Positions 45,718-56,074 of a stretch of DNA of 56,074 nt are shown piece after piece. The notes beneath the pieces were generated by a model. It did not search any database. It was not told the DNA's origin and saw nothing but the letters and a program-made list of their open reading frames with translations. The position numbers were made by a program, and so were the translations under genes. Each line of letters opens with the position of its first letter. The stretch's first letter is position 1. Origin of the DNA: SAR324 cluster bacterium (lineage in GTDB: Bacteria; SAR324; NAC60-12); assembly GCA_015232315.1 (NCBI GenBank), contig JADFZZ010000033.1:1-56074 (forward strand), read 5' to 3'.

Positions 45718-46746
45718 TCAATCATTCTGCATCTTCTGCAGATATTTTTCAAATTCAGGAGTTGTTCGTTCAATAAAGGTGGCCCCTGATTTGATTAGAA
45801 AAAACGCCGCAAGATGATGTGTCACAGCAAGGTCATAGCCTTTTTCAGGACCGAGAACCATCAAGGCGGTCGCCCAGGCATCAGCATCAGCACAATGTTC
45901 ATGAAGCAATGTCACTGACGCAAGGGAATGCTGAATCGGTCTTCCTGAAGCAGGATCAATGGTGTGTGAATAACGTTTGCCATCCTGTTCAAAATAATTG
46001 CGGTAATCCCCTGAAGTCGCAATGCTCATATTTTCAACCTTGAGTACAGTCTGAATCTGATGCATTTCATGGATGACAGGTTTTTCAATGGCAATGCGCC
46101 AGAAATCGCCATTCCATTTTTTTCCTTTGGTTCGAACTTCTCCTCCAATTTCGACCATATAAGCATCAATCTGCTGTGAATCCAGGTACTTTGCGACCTG
46201 ATCGACGCCATAGCCTTTGGCAATGGAGGATAAATCCACATACAATTCAGGGATTTCTTTTTTCAGGGTATTGTCCTGCACTTTCAACCTGTGAAAACCG
46301 ATTTTTTGACGAGCCAATTCAAGCAAGGATTCATCCGGAATTTCCTCTGGAACCGCATCAGGTCCAAAGCCCCATAAGTTGACCAGTGGTCCTACCGTGA
46401 TGTCATAAGCACCCCGGGTTTTTTCACTGATATCCAGCGCAAGTGTGATCACACCAGCCATATCTGCTGAAACAGGCTGCCAATCAAGGGACGTGGACTG
46501 ATTAAACTTCGACAGTTCGGAATCCTTCAGATAGGTGGACATTTGCTGGTTGACACGGTCCAGTGTCTGAGTGATGCCTTTTTGCAGGGATTGCTCTGAG
46601 ATTCCAGAAGGTAGCGCGGATGTTTTGATGGAAAAAGTGGTTCCCATGGTGGAACCACTCCATGACCATTCGGAAGGTTTTGATGAAAAGAGATCGCATC
46701 CTGTCAGCAGAAATAACAGGATGCTAAAAACTGACAGGTGTTTCAT
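45718..46746 (-). CDS. apbE: FAD:protein FMN transferase ApbE
   Basis: A 342-residue lipoprotein (lipobox LLTGC, Cys17) exported to the periplasmic side. ApbE motifs are present: TMGTTFSIK, VDLSSIAKGYGVDQV, EIGGEVRTKG, and HTIDPASGRP. It attaches FMN from FAD to threonines of NqrB and NqrC, whose target motifs are present in this operon. It begins 3 bases after nqrF. Confidence 0.95.
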   Translation of the reverse strand: MKHLSVFSILLFLLTGCDLFSSKPSEWSWSGSTMGTTFSIKTSALPSGISEQSLQKGITQTLDRVNQQMSTYLKDSELSKFNQSTSLDWQPVSADMAGVITLALDISEKTRGAYDITVGPLVNLWGFGPDAVPEEIPDESLLELARQKIGFHRLKVQDNTLKKEIPELYVDLSSIAKGYGVDQVAKYLDSQQIDAYMVEIGGEVRTKGKKWNGDFWRIAIEKPVIHEMHQIQTVLKVENMSIATSGDYRNYFEQDGKRYSHTIDPASGRPIQHSLASVTLLHEHCADADAWATALMVLGPEKGYDLAVTHHLAAFFLIKSGATFIERTTPEFEKYLQKMQND

Positions 46747-46749
46747 TGT

Positions 46750-47976
46750 TTACCCGCCAAAGTCATCCAACATGATGTTTTCACGTTCAACACCCAGTGA
46801 TTCCAGCATTTTGATGACAGCGTTGTTCATCATTGGAGGCCCACACATATAATATTCGCAATCTTCAGGGGCCGGATGGTTTTTGAGATAATTTTCAAAC
46901 AACACCTGATGGATGAAGCCTTTGTAACCAGTCCAGTTGTCTTGAGGCAACGGTTCTGACAAGGCCAGATGCCATTTGAAATTAGGATTTTCTTCCTGGA
47001 GTTTGTTGAAATCCTCCACATAAAAAGCCTCTGTCAAACTCCTTGCACCATACCAATATGTGATTTTACGGTTGGTTTTAATCCGTCGCAGTTGATCAAA
47101 GATATGAGACCGCATCGGCGCCATTCCCGCACCACCCCCGACAAATACCATTTCCGCATCCGTATCTCTGGCAAAAAATTCGCCAAATGGTCCGGAAATG
47201 GTCACATGGTCACCGGGTTTCAAATTAAAAATGAAACTCGACATCTTTCCCGCGGGAACATTGGGATTATTGGGCGGAGGTGACGCGATCCTGACATTGA
47301 GCATGATGATGCCGCGTTCTTCAGGATAATTGGCCATGGAATAGGCCCGTATCACGTCTTCTTTCACGATGGAAGAATAACGCCATACATTGAATTTATC
47401 CCAATCGCCACGGTATTTTTCCTCAACAATGAAATCCTTGTAATGCACTTCATGAGGGGGGCATTCGATCTGGATATAACCACCGGCACGGAAATCCACA
47501 TGTTCACCTTCGGGCAACTGAAGTACCAGTTCCTTGATGAACGTGGCCACATTATGATTGGATTTGACGACGCAGTCCCATTTTTTCACATGAAAGAATT
47601 CATGAGGAACTTCAATTTTCATGTTTTGTTTGACGGCGACCTGGCAGGAAAGCCTCCAGCCTTCGCGTGCTTCGCGCTTGGAAATATGCCCAAGTTCGGT
47701 TGGCAGAATTTCTCCGCCGCCATCGTGAATCTGAACCCTGCACTGACCGCAGGTTCCGCCGCCGCCGCAAGCGGAGGACAGAAAAATTTTCTGATCTGCC
47801 AGAACACCCAGCAGTTTTCCACCACCACCACAGGTTACCGCAAGATTGGGATCATCATTGATCTCAATTTTAATATCTCCCGCAGGAACCAGTTTGGCTT
47901 TGGCAAATAAAATCACCGTCACCAGCGCAAGCACGATGACGGTGAACATGGTGACTCCTAATACAATCTGCAACAT
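46750..47976 (-). CDS. nqrF: Na+-translocating NADH:quinone reductase subunit F
   Basis: A 408-residue NADH-oxidising subunit. An N-terminal membrane helix (3-25), then a 2Fe-2S ferredoxin domain with Cys70, Cys76, Cys79 and Cys111, then an FAD domain ([11 protein letters not shown]) and an NADH domain ([32 protein letters not shown]). It takes electrons from NADH to FAD and the Fe-S centre and passes them into the membrane part. A 74-base gap separates it from nqrE. Confidence 0.97.
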   Translation of the reverse strand: MLQIVLGVTMFTVIVLALVTVILFAKAKLVPAGDIKIEINDDPNLAVTCGGGGKLLGVLADQKIFLSSACGGGGTCGQCRVQIHDGGGEILPTELGHISKREAREGWRLSCQVAVKQNMKIEVPHEFFHVKKWDCVVKSNHNVATFIKELVLQLPEGEHVDFRAGGYIQIECPPHEVHYKDFIVEEKYRGDWDKFNVWRYSSIVKEDVIRAYSMANYPEERGIIMLNVRIASPPPNNPNVPAGKMSSFIFNLKPGDHVTISGPFGEFFARDTDAEMVFVGGGAGMAPMRSHIFDQLRRIKTNRKITYWYGARSLTEAFYVEDFNKLQEENPNFKWHLALSEPLPQDNWTGYKGFIHQVLFENYLKNHPAPEDCEYYMCGPPMMNNAVIKMLESLGVERENIMLDDFGG

Positions 47977-48050
47977 AATACCCTTTGTATTTTTGCCGTT
48001 CTAACCATGAGAAGAGGAAAGCGAGCTTTCCATGGAAAATTCTAAAGGAA

Positions 48051-48662
48051 TTACAACTGAATGCCTGAAAAACACATGAATGCCAGAGACATCAAACCAG
48101 CGGTAATAAACGTGATCCCCAATCCGCGTAAGCCGGGAGGAACATCGCTGTAAGCCATTTTTTCACGAATGCCTGCCAATGCCACAATAGCCAGTGCCCA
48201 ACCAAAGCCGGAACCAAAACCAAACACGACACTTTCAGGGAAATTGTAATCTCGTTCCACCATGAACAACGATCCAGCCATAATCGCGCAATTCACTGTA
48301 ATCAAGGGCAGAAAGATACCCAACGCATTGTAAAGCGCCGGGAAAAAACGATCGAGAGTCATTTCCAGAATCTGGACAATGGCCGCAATCACACCGATAT
48401 AGCTGATAAATCCGAGGAAACTCAGATCCAGTTCAGGCAAACCGGCCCATCCCAGTGCGCCTTCTTTCAGCACATGCTGAAAAATCAGGTTATTGACTGG
48501 AACAGTGATCGTCTGTACCACAACAACCGCAACGCCCAAACCTATGGCGGTGTCCACTTTTTTGGAGACTGCCAGAAAAGTACACATCCCCAGGAAAAAG
48601 GCCAAAGCCATGTTTTCAATAAAGATCGATTTGATCAGCAAACTCAGATAATATTCCAACAT
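48051..48662 (-). CDS. nqrE: Na+-translocating NADH:quinone reductase subunit E
   Basis: A 203-residue six-helix membrane protein, opening [20 protein letters not shown], with [10 protein letters not shown] and the [11 protein letters not shown] motif, whose cysteines with those of NqrD hold the intramembrane iron centre. One base separates it from nqrD. Confidence 0.96.
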   Translation of the reverse strand: MLEYYLSLLIKSIFIENMALAFFLGMCTFLAVSKKVDTAIGLGVAVVVVQTITVPVNNLIFQHVLKEGALGWAGLPELDLSFLGFISYIGVIAAIVQILEMTLDRFFPALYNALGIFLPLITVNCAIMAGSLFMVERDYNFPESVVFGFGSGFGWALAIVALAGIREKMAYSDVPPGLRGLGITFITAGLMSLAFMCFSGIQL

Positions 48663-48663
48663 A

Positions 48664-49284
48664 TCAACCTTCCTCTATTTGATCGGTTTTCCAGGTTCTA
48701 AGTGCCCAAATCAGCAGGCCAATCAGAAAAAACGCACTGGGTGGAAGAACCAGCAAACCGTTAGGGACATACCAGCCACCATCGGTAGTGAGTTTCAAAA
48801 TTTCAAAACCCAACAGTTTTCCAGCACCAAATAACTCACGTACAATGCCTACCAGCAATAAAACCAGACTATATCCCAAACCATTGCCGATCCCATCGAG
48901 AAAACTCATCCATGGGCCGTTTTTCATGGCGTAGCCCTCTGCCCGTCCCATGACGATACAGTTGGTGATGATCAAGCCCACAAAGACGGATAACTGTTTG
49001 CTGATAGCAAACGCATACGCTTTGAGCAACTGATCCACCACAATCACCAGCGATGCGATGATCACCATTTGCACAATGATCCGGATACTGGAAGGAATAT
49101 GGTTTCGGATAGCACTCACGGCCGCATTGGAAAAAGCGGTGACCAGCGTTACGGCGGCGGCCATGACTATCACGGTTTCAAGTTTATTGGTTACTGCAAG
49201 CGCGGAACAGATTCCCAGAATCTGCAACGCGATCGGATTGTTTTGAAAAACCGGACTCAGTAATACCTTTTTTTTACTATCCAT
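48664..49284 (-). CDS. nqrD: Na+-translocating NADH:quinone reductase subunit D
   Basis: A 206-residue membrane protein homologous to NqrE/RnfA/RnfE. It has [14 protein letters not shown] and [15 protein letters not shown] with the cysteines for the shared iron centre. Its start overlaps the nqrC stop by 8 bases. Confidence 0.96.
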   Translation of the reverse strand: MDSKKKVLLSPVFQNNPIALQILGICSALAVTNKLETVIVMAAAVTLVTAFSNAAVSAIRNHIPSSIRIIVQMVIIASLVIVVDQLLKAYAFAISKQLSVFVGLIITNCIVMGRAEGYAMKNGPWMSFLDGIGNGLGYSLVLLLVGIVRELFGAGKLLGFEILKLTTDGGWYVPNGLLVLPPSAFFLIGLLIWALRTWKTDQIEEG

Positions 49285-50059
49285 TGGACCCTCCTTCCTG
49301 TCTGAGTTTTGTCAGGTATGGGCCGAAACCTGTTTCACCCAACCAGAAACGTAATAAGCCTTCGATCCCCCGTGAGGTCAGTGTCGCACCTGAAAGTCCA
49401 TCGACCTGATGAATCGCGCCGGCATCCTGAGGATTGACAGCCCCTTTGAGAATCTGAACCACAGGGTTCCATGAATCATCAAACACTGTTTTTCCCGGCC
49501 AGATTGCTTTCCACAGGGGATTGTCCACTTCGCCGCCAAGTCCTGGGGTTTCTCCATGTTCATAAAACACGAGTCCTTTGACCGTGTTGGTGTCTGTGGC
49601 AAGTGCGATAAACCCATACAGGGTGGACCATAGCCCTTTTCCATGAATCGGAAGAATGATGGTTTGCACTATCCCGCCTTCCTGTACCAGATAGACCGGC
49701 GCGTATTTTGCGATCCGTTTAACGCCAGCCTTGTCCTGCTCACGGGTGAGCATCACTTGAAGTTTGGGATCTTTTGCCGCCGCATAAGCATCGAAACTTG
49801 TAGCGTTGATATCAGACACATACGTTCCTGTCGCCAGATCCACCAATCGTGTTTCCACTTTTTTAAAAAGCTCATCAATGTTCTGGCTTTCGTCTTTATA
49901 CAATCCCGCGGCCGCCAGAATGTTTTTCTTTTTATCCAGGGCCTTGTTCCGTTCCTGTGCGGGTTTCAGAAAAACCGCGGCACCGGAAACCATCACAGAA
50001 CACACGACACACAGCAATGTCGCGACAATAAATGTTTTACTGATCGAATTATTGGACAT
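49277..50059 (-). CDS. nqrC: Na+-translocating NADH:quinone reductase subunit C
   Basis: A 260-residue subunit with one N-terminal membrane helix and a periplasmic FMN-binding domain. The flavinylation motif SGATLTS lies near the C-terminus ([15 protein letters not shown]). The ATG at 50059 has GAGGA 11 bases upstream and overlaps the end of nqrB by 11 bases; an earlier in-frame start lacks such support. Confidence 0.96.
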   Translation of the reverse strand: MSNNSISKTFIVATLLCVVCSVMVSGAAVFLKPAQERNKALDKKKNILAAAGLYKDESQNIDELFKKVETRLVDLATGTYVSDINATSFDAYAAAKDPKLQVMLTREQDKAGVKRIAKYAPVYLVQEGGIVQTIILPIHGKGLWSTLYGFIALATDTNTVKGLVFYEHGETPGLGGEVDNPLWKAIWPGKTVFDDSWNPVVQILKGAVNPQDAGAIHQVDGLSGATLTSRGIEGLLRFWLGETGFGPYLTKLRQEGGSNG

Positions 50060-51262
50060 AGCGCAATTTCCTCCTCTTGATGTGAGCCTTGACAACAAAA
50101 TAATCTATGACTGGCGCGAAGATGTTACCAAACAGAATTGCCAGCATCACACCTTCAGGGAATGCCGGGTTGAGTGAACGTACCACAATCGCCATAGCCC
50201 CGATCAAAAATCCATAAACCCATTGTCCTGTTGACGTCATCGCAGAAGAAACCGGATCGGTTGCCATGAACACCAGTCCAAAAGCAAAACCGCCCACAAC
50301 CAGGTGCCAGACAGGAGGAATTCCAAACATAGGATTTGTCTGGCTCCCAATCACATACAGCAAGGAAGCAATCCCAAGCCCACCAATCAGCATAGACAGC
50401 ATCACCCGATAGGAACCCACACCGGTCATGATGAGGATGGCCGCTCCGAACAGACACGCCAGTGCGGATGTTTCTCCCATCGAACCGGGAATAAATCCCA
50501 TGAAAGCCTGACTCCAGGTGAAACCGGCATCGGTAACGCCTTTGATTCCGCTTTCAGCCATGATCCCCAGAGGAGTAGCACCACTGAAACCATCCACTGC
50601 GGTCCAGACGTTGTTTCCTGATATTTGAGCCGGGTAGGCAAAGAAGAGAAAGGCCCGTGCGGTAAGAGCCGGGTTCATGAAATTCTTGCCGGTTCCGCCA
50701 AATACTTCTTTTCCAATCACGACTCCAAAACTGATTCCCACAGCCACTTGCCACAAGGGAATTGTGGGGGGCAGAATCAAGGGGAACAGCATCCCTGTGA
50801 CCAGAAAGCCTTCATTGATTTCATGGCCTCTGATTGAGGCGAATAAAACCTCCCAGAACCCTCCGGCAATGTTACAAACCAGAAACACCGGCAAAAAATA
50901 GAGGGCACCGTGAATCATACTGGAAATAATGCTGTTCGGATCAAATCCAACTCCCAGCATGTCCATCACCCCTCCACGCCAGCCGGTTGTGGAGGTCAAA
51001 CCCAGTTGCATCATGGCCATGTTGGCCTGATAACCGGTGTTGTACATGGCAAAAAACATACAGGGGGTCAAGGCCACAGCCACCGTGATCATCATCCGTT
51101 TGAGATCCATGCCATCTCTGACATGAGACGCGGACCGGGTGACATCAGGCGGTGTGAACATAAACGTGTCAGCCATTTCATAAATGGCATAAAATTTCTC
51201 CAGTTTTCCGCCCTTGGCAAAATGATGATGCGCCTGATCCAGAGCTTTTCTCAAAAATTTCA

Positions 51263-51263
<1 letters not shown>
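50049..51263 (-). CDS. nqrB: Na+-translocating NADH:quinone reductase subunit B
   Basis: A 404-residue polytopic membrane subunit, starting [10 protein letters not shown]. It carries the covalent FMN motif SGATPL ([13 protein letters not shown]) and the conserved [20 protein letters not shown] block (two adjoining motifs). It forms the main Na+ path and quinone site. AAGGAGGG sits just before the ATG, which overlaps the nqrA stop (TGATG), so the start is well fixed. Confidence 0.97.
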
Positions 51264-53140
<1,877 letters not shown>

Positions 53141-53640
53141 TTAAAATACCTGGATGAAACTTTGAGGACTCACTGCCATGACTAACATGATCACCAGACT
53201 GATAGCCAACGCCTCGAACACCCAGAAATTATGCGTTCCTGAATTTGATGGAGGGATGAGTTTAGCTGTTCCGTGGGTCTCTGATTCAGAGTGCATGAAG
53301 ACATACACCAGAATGCGGATATAAAAGAAAATCCCCAGAAAACTACAGATGAACGCTAACAGCGCAAGCATTGAATACCCTGACGCGACGACATTCTTGA
53401 AGATAAAAAATTTGGCATAAAAACCGGGGAATGGAGGGATTCCTGCCAGTGAAAAAATCGCGAAAATCAGGAATCCGGCTGCCAGGGGTTTTTTCATGAA
53501 CATCCCCTTGAAGCCTTCCAGATCGTCGGATGTGTCATTATCAAAAAAATAGATCACCGCCGCAAAGGCAAGAATGGTCGTGATCGCATAAACCGCGTCC
53601 TGGTAACGGGCGAAGGCAAGCAAGCGTTCTTTTTGTCGAT
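53141..53640 (-). pseudogene. nuoN: C-terminal fragment of NADH-quinone oxidoreductase subunit N
   Basis: The frame reads DAVYAITTILAFAAVIYFF, DDLEGFKGMF, then FLIFAIFSLAGIPPFPGFYA and YIRILVYVFM, the last third of a NuoN/antiporter-like subunit with its final helices and a proper stop. About two thirds of the protein is missing: upstream, the sequence changes into unrelated DNA that looks like part of a transposase-type gene. It is read as a truncated relic. The rest of the nuo operon is not in the window. Confidence 0.75.
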
Positions 53641-53888
53641 CCTGCGAACGCGAGAGCGCTCCGACCCAAGGCGGCGGAGGCGTTATTTGCGGCTTGGGCT
53701 TTGTGAACTTGTTGGTACACAAATTTACTACTGACCTGGTGAACTTCAGCTTGGGCGCTGACGGAGACTTGTTGGCATACCTCATCCAGCGCTTGGCTCC
53801 GTTGCTCGCTGTCTAATCCATAGGCCCCAAGGAGGAGCGGACTTGATTGCTGGAATTCGGCTGGTATATGATTCAACGGTGTTGTCAT
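53641..53888 (-). pseudogene. possible transposase N-terminal fragment
   Basis: A minus-strand frame from ATG 53888 reads VSSKFVYQQVHKAQAA after about 50 residues, which resembles the helix-turn-helix head (SRKFVYQQ..KAQ) of a transposase-like family. The frame then passes into the nuoN fragment out of register. Boundaries are approximate and identification rests on a short motif. It may mark the event that truncated nuoN. Confidence 0.4.
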
Positions 53889-53948
53889 AAAACCTCACTA
53901 TTCGGGGAATATCGTATTTGCTTCTAAACAAATACTAACATCCCTCAA

Positions 53949-54090
53949 TAGTTTCTTAGAAGTTAAATTCTGCGCAAAATGGCAAAAGAATTTAGCCACA
54001 GAGTCACAGTGTCACAGAGTATGTTTTAAAAAATTCTCTGTGTCTTTGAGTCTCTGTGGCAAAAATTGGTTCCGGCTATGCCGGGTTAGG
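53949..54090 (+). repeat. dispersed repeat E, copy 2
   Basis: Near-identical to 45035-45176, placed directly upstream of the LpxR-like gene. A spurious upstream start of that gene at 54040 falls within this repeat. Confidence 0.85.
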
Positions 54091-54144
54091 GTTTGGCAAC
54101 ACCACTCCTTTTGTTACCTTGATTTGAACCAGGCCAATAATAAA

Positions 54145-55170
54145 ATGATCCAGTTTTGTAGGTATCCACAAATAGCAACCCTTAGGATTTATATTTATTT
54201 ATCCATAATTTTTATATCAATCGCTCCACCTCTTGCCTATTCCGATCAATCCAGCCAGCACATTTCCTATGAAAACGATTTTCTTAATTTTCGATGTGTC
54301 GATCGTGATGGTAAAAAAATCGGTCTAAAACTGCCCTATAAATGCTCCAATGAAGATGAATGGTATACTAGCGGATTTTTTTACGAGGGAAGGTATCAGA
54401 CCACCGAAAATGACTCCAATCACCACGTTGGTTTTGGTCTGGGGCAAATGATATTTACCCCGGCAGATTTGGAGAATCATGAAATTATCAAAAATGACAG
54501 ACCTTATGCAGGATGGCTTTATGGTAGTTATTTTCGGGAAACAGTGTCCAAAGAAAATTATGAAAGAAGAGAATTGGAGGTGGGTGTTCTCGGGAAATAT
54601 TCAAAAGCGGAAGAATTTCAAAATTTATTTCACCGAAAATTCTATGGAAACAGTAAAAACAATGCCCAGGGATGGAAACATCAAATTGGATCTGAACCGG
54701 GTTTAGTGGCTGTCTATCATTTTTCGGATTTAATGTTCAGAAGTAACGGCCATAAAATGGATCTGAACTGGTTATTTAATGGACGTGGCGGAAATATTTT
54801 TATTGATGCCGGCCTTGGAACAATAGTCAGGGTTAGCCTGTTCAATCCGCTTTTTCCGCTATTCTCTCCCTATTCGACACCTCATACCGTGATTTTCTTT
54901 TCATTGAAAACAGATGTTAAAATTGTGGGCTATGATGCTACTTTCCAGGGTGGTGGTTTGGATCGAGTGTTCAATCGTGGACGTGGCAGTCCTCACCATT
55001 ATGAATATCAAGACATAGTACCGATTGTAACCACTCTGGAAGGAGCACTGGCTCTAAAAAGCCATTATGGTGTATCCTTGGGTTATTCTGTGTTTCTGCG
55101 TAGCAAAGAATTTGTTGCTCAATCTGAAAATTCCCGATGGGGAAGAATCACTCTAACTGGTAGTTTCTAA
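54145..55170 (+). CDS. LpxR-family lipid A deacylase-like outer-membrane protein
   Basis: A 341-residue exported protein. The start MIQFCRYPQ at 54145 is followed by a signal peptide (hydrophobic core about 14-28, cleavage near LAYS). LpxR-type motifs: YENDFLNF near the N-terminus, DEWYTSGF, NDRPYAGWLYGS, and the EEFQNLFHRKF...GWKHQIGSEPG block containing the likely catalytic His. The protein ends in a strand with terminal Phe, as outer-membrane barrels do. LpxR removes the 3'-acyl chain of lipid A. It lies between inverted copies of repeat E, which suggests an acquired cassette. No clear ribosome site. Confidence 0.75.
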   Translation: MIQFCRYPQIATLRIYIYLSIIFISIAPPLAYSDQSSQHISYENDFLNFRCVDRDGKKIGLKLPYKCSNEDEWYTSGFFYEGRYQTTENDSNHHVGFGLGQMIFTPADLENHEIIKNDRPYAGWLYGSYFRETVSKENYERRELEVGVLGKYSKAEEFQNLFHRKFYGNSKNNAQGWKHQIGSEPGLVAVYHFSDLMFRSNGHKMDLNWLFNGRGGNIFIDAGLGTIVRVSLFNPLFPLFSPYSTPHTVIFFSLKTDVKIVGYDATFQGGGLDRVFNRGRGSPHHYEYQDIVPIVTTLEGALALKSHYGVSLGYSVFLRSKEFVAQSENSRWGRITLTGSF

Positions 55171-55279
55171 AATCTTTTGGTTCTCCAGATTTTTCAGTGT
55201 TTGACCAGCAATTCATCCGATATCATAAAACCCTCCGTGATCAAAAGAGAGCAATTCTTTGCCGCCAGTATCAGCATTC

Positions 55280-55413
55280 CCTAACCCGGCATAGCCGGAA
55301 CCAATTTTTGCCACAGAGCCACAGAAAATTTTTTAAAACATACTTTGTGATACTGCGACTCTGTGGTTAAATTCTTTTGCCATTTTCCGCAGAATTTAAT
55401 TTCTAAGAAACTA
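55280..55413 (-). repeat. dispersed repeat E, copy 3 (inverted, diverged)
   Basis: A 134-bp inverted copy, CCTAACCCGGCATAGCCGGA through TTCTAAGAAACT, with several substitutions and small deletions relative to copies 1 and 2. It closes the segment holding the LpxR-like gene. Confidence 0.8.
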
Positions 55414-55607
55414 ATGGGGTTCAATCGGGACATATCCATTTGTTGAAACTCTGGAAAATAAACAGAAATTTTCTATTGAAATATTCAAATATCTATATAT
55501 AAATTAATTATAAATAAAACAGTGAATTATTTTTTGAAAGGGGGGATTGAACTTTTCAGGAGGTGATTTACAAAATCCATTTAATGATCATTGATCGCAG
55601 GAGAAAT
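55414..55607. other. AT-rich upstream region of the HesB-like gene
   Basis: About 190 bases of AT-rich sequence without a gene. CAGGAGGTG at about 55557 is a good ribosome-site sequence but is too far (about 18 bases) from the nearest in-frame ATG at 55584; the AGGAG before 55608 is used instead. Confidence 0.4.
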
Positions 55608-55898
55608 ATGCAAATCAAAGTCACACCGACAGCCAGGCAGGAACTGGCTAAATTGTTAAAAGAAGATATTGGAAAGAAAGTTCGGATATTTATTGCAGGA
55701 TTTGGTTGAGGCGGGCCCCGCTGGGGCCTGGCTCTGGATGAGCCAAAAGACAGTGATGACACCATGCATGTAGATGGTATGGATATTATTTTGTCAAAAA
55801 GTGACAAACCGTATTTCCCTGATTCCGTAATAGATTTTGTGGAAAAAGGTTGGAGAAAAGGTTTTTATGTTCAACCCAGTTATGGGTATGCCTGCTAA
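55608..55898 (+). CDS. HesB/IscA-like selenoprotein (in-frame UGA = Sec34)
   Basis: A 96-residue protein if the TGA at 55707-55709 is read as selenocysteine. Upstream it reads MQIKVTPTARQELAKLL and VRIFIAGFG; directly after the UGA it reads GGPRWGLALDEPKDSDD and continues in frame to TAA at 55896, ending YGYAC. G-[C/U]-G-GP..GLALDEP is the hallmark of HesB-like proteins (A-type Fe-S carrier fold), of which a selenocysteine form is known in deltaproteobacteria. AGGAG lies 5 bases before the ATG. A GC-rich hairpin follows the UGA at once. A conventional gene caller would split or miss it. The role in Fe-S metabolism is inferred from the fold. Confidence 0.85.
55710..55732 (+). promoter_or_regulatory. 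bacterial SECIS-like hairpin
   Basis: Directly after the UGA, CGGGCCCC (55712-55719) pairs with GGGGCCUG (55723-55730), eight pairs including one G-U, around the three-base loop GCU. The loop starts with G, as bacterial SECIS elements require near the apex. The apical loop is 10 bases past the UGA, somewhat short of typical spacing. Confidence 0.65.
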
Positions 55899-55905
55899 TC
55901 CAAAA

Positions 55906-55930
55906 GAGGAGGGATCAATTCCCTCCTCTT
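55906..55930. terminator. bidirectional terminator hairpin
   Basis: A perfect nine-pair stem, GAGGAGGGA (55906-55914) with TCCCTCCTC (55920-55928), five-base loop TCAAT, eight bases after the HesB-like stop and before a converging gene end. The U-tract is poor, so it may work in both directions or only stabilise the ends. Confidence 0.65.
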
Positions 55931-55972
55931 CCATTCCAAAGGACAACATTTTTCCACCTGTGCAGGTGTATT

Positions 55973-56074
55973 TTACGCAACCAGTTTAAACTCAAGGACA
56001 TGATGCTTAAACCAGGTTGGATATTCCTGATTCTTTTTTAAGGCCGTCACCGAAGCCAAGGCCACACTCCCTGC
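55973..56074 (-). CDS. possible C-terminus of an unrecognised gene (partial)
   Basis: A minus-strand frame enters from the right edge for 33 codons and stops with TAA at 55973-55975; it reads ASVTALKKNQEYPTWFKHH and ends EFKLVA. Composition is protein-like and it converges on the terminator hairpin. Family unknown. Confidence 0.4.
   Translation of the reverse strand, partial: AGSVALASVTALKKNQEYPTWFKHHVLEFKLVA

Noticed and set aside
54040-54144. Upstream ATG as the start of the LpxR-like protein
   Set aside because: These 35 codons begin inside dispersed repeat E; the start at 54145 gives a normal signal peptide.
55707-55709. The in-frame TGA as a disabling mutation of a HesB pseudogene
   Set aside because: The frame is conserved on both sides, the UGA is at the known Sec/Cys position, and a SECIS-like hairpin follows immediately.
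55850-56041. Plus-strand frame after the HesB-like gene
   Set aside because: It overlaps the conserved end of the HesB-like gene and the terminator hairpin and has no ribosome site.

Overview
The window is a stretch of a Gram-negative bacterial chromosome. It carries outer-membrane lipoproteins and beta-barrels, an LptA-like LPS-transport protein, an LpxR-like lipid A deacylase and a complete Na+-translocating NADH:quinone oxidoreductase (Nqr). The rplY-pth-ychF-rpsF-rpsR-rplI-dnaB block and a HesB-like selenoprotein point towards a deltaproteobacterium in the broad sense or a SAR324-like lineage. That placement is inference; no rRNA or other decisive marker lies in the window.

Layout. 1-6 kb: the tail of an unrecognised gene, two short-chain dehydrogenases, and a secreted gluzincin metallopeptidase fused to a beta-propeller and an outer-membrane barrel. 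6-16.7 kb: a 3162-residue repeat-rich lipoprotein adhesin-like gene, a membrane protein and a small lipoprotein. 16.8-22 kb: a three-gene operon that reads as zorA-zorB-zorC of a Zorya-type anti-phage system, with no zorD helicase/nuclease beside it, behind a good sigma-70-like promoter and next to nested MITE-like elements. 22-30.6 kb: a CCA-adding-enzyme homologue, diheme cytochrome c4, a PhaC-like hydrolase/acyl-CoA synthetase fusion, and a divergent three-gene operon ending in a membrane adenylate/guanylate cyclase, with a perfect CRP-type palindrome in the divergent promoter region. 31-39.5 kb: a helical-repeat protein, then (minus strand) pyrG, an LptA-like repeat protein, an FKBP and bioA, plus a degenerate EAL-like protein behind dnaB. 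39.5-44.7 kb: dnaB-rplI-rpsR-rpsF and ychF-pth-rplY, with a leader of five consecutive hairpins before rpsF. 44.7-52.6 kb: nqrABCDEF-apbE-nqrM as one tightly coupled minus-strand operon. 53-56 kb: a nuoN fragment joined to a possible transposase fragment, an LpxR-family gene between inverted copies of a dispersed repeat, and an IscA/HesB-like protein with an in-frame UGA and a SECIS-like hairpin.

The intergenic spaces hold several families of short non-coding repeats (called A to E here). Family B has terminal inverted repeats and exact 10-bp target duplications at both copies. One A copy contains a B copy, and another A copy lies inside a C copy whose unoccupied counterpart is also in the window, so the order of insertions can be read directly.

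The most notable items are the zorABC operon without zorD, the HesB-like selenoprotein, the nested mobile repeats, the CRP-type site upstream of the cyclase operon, and the multi-hairpin rpsF leader.
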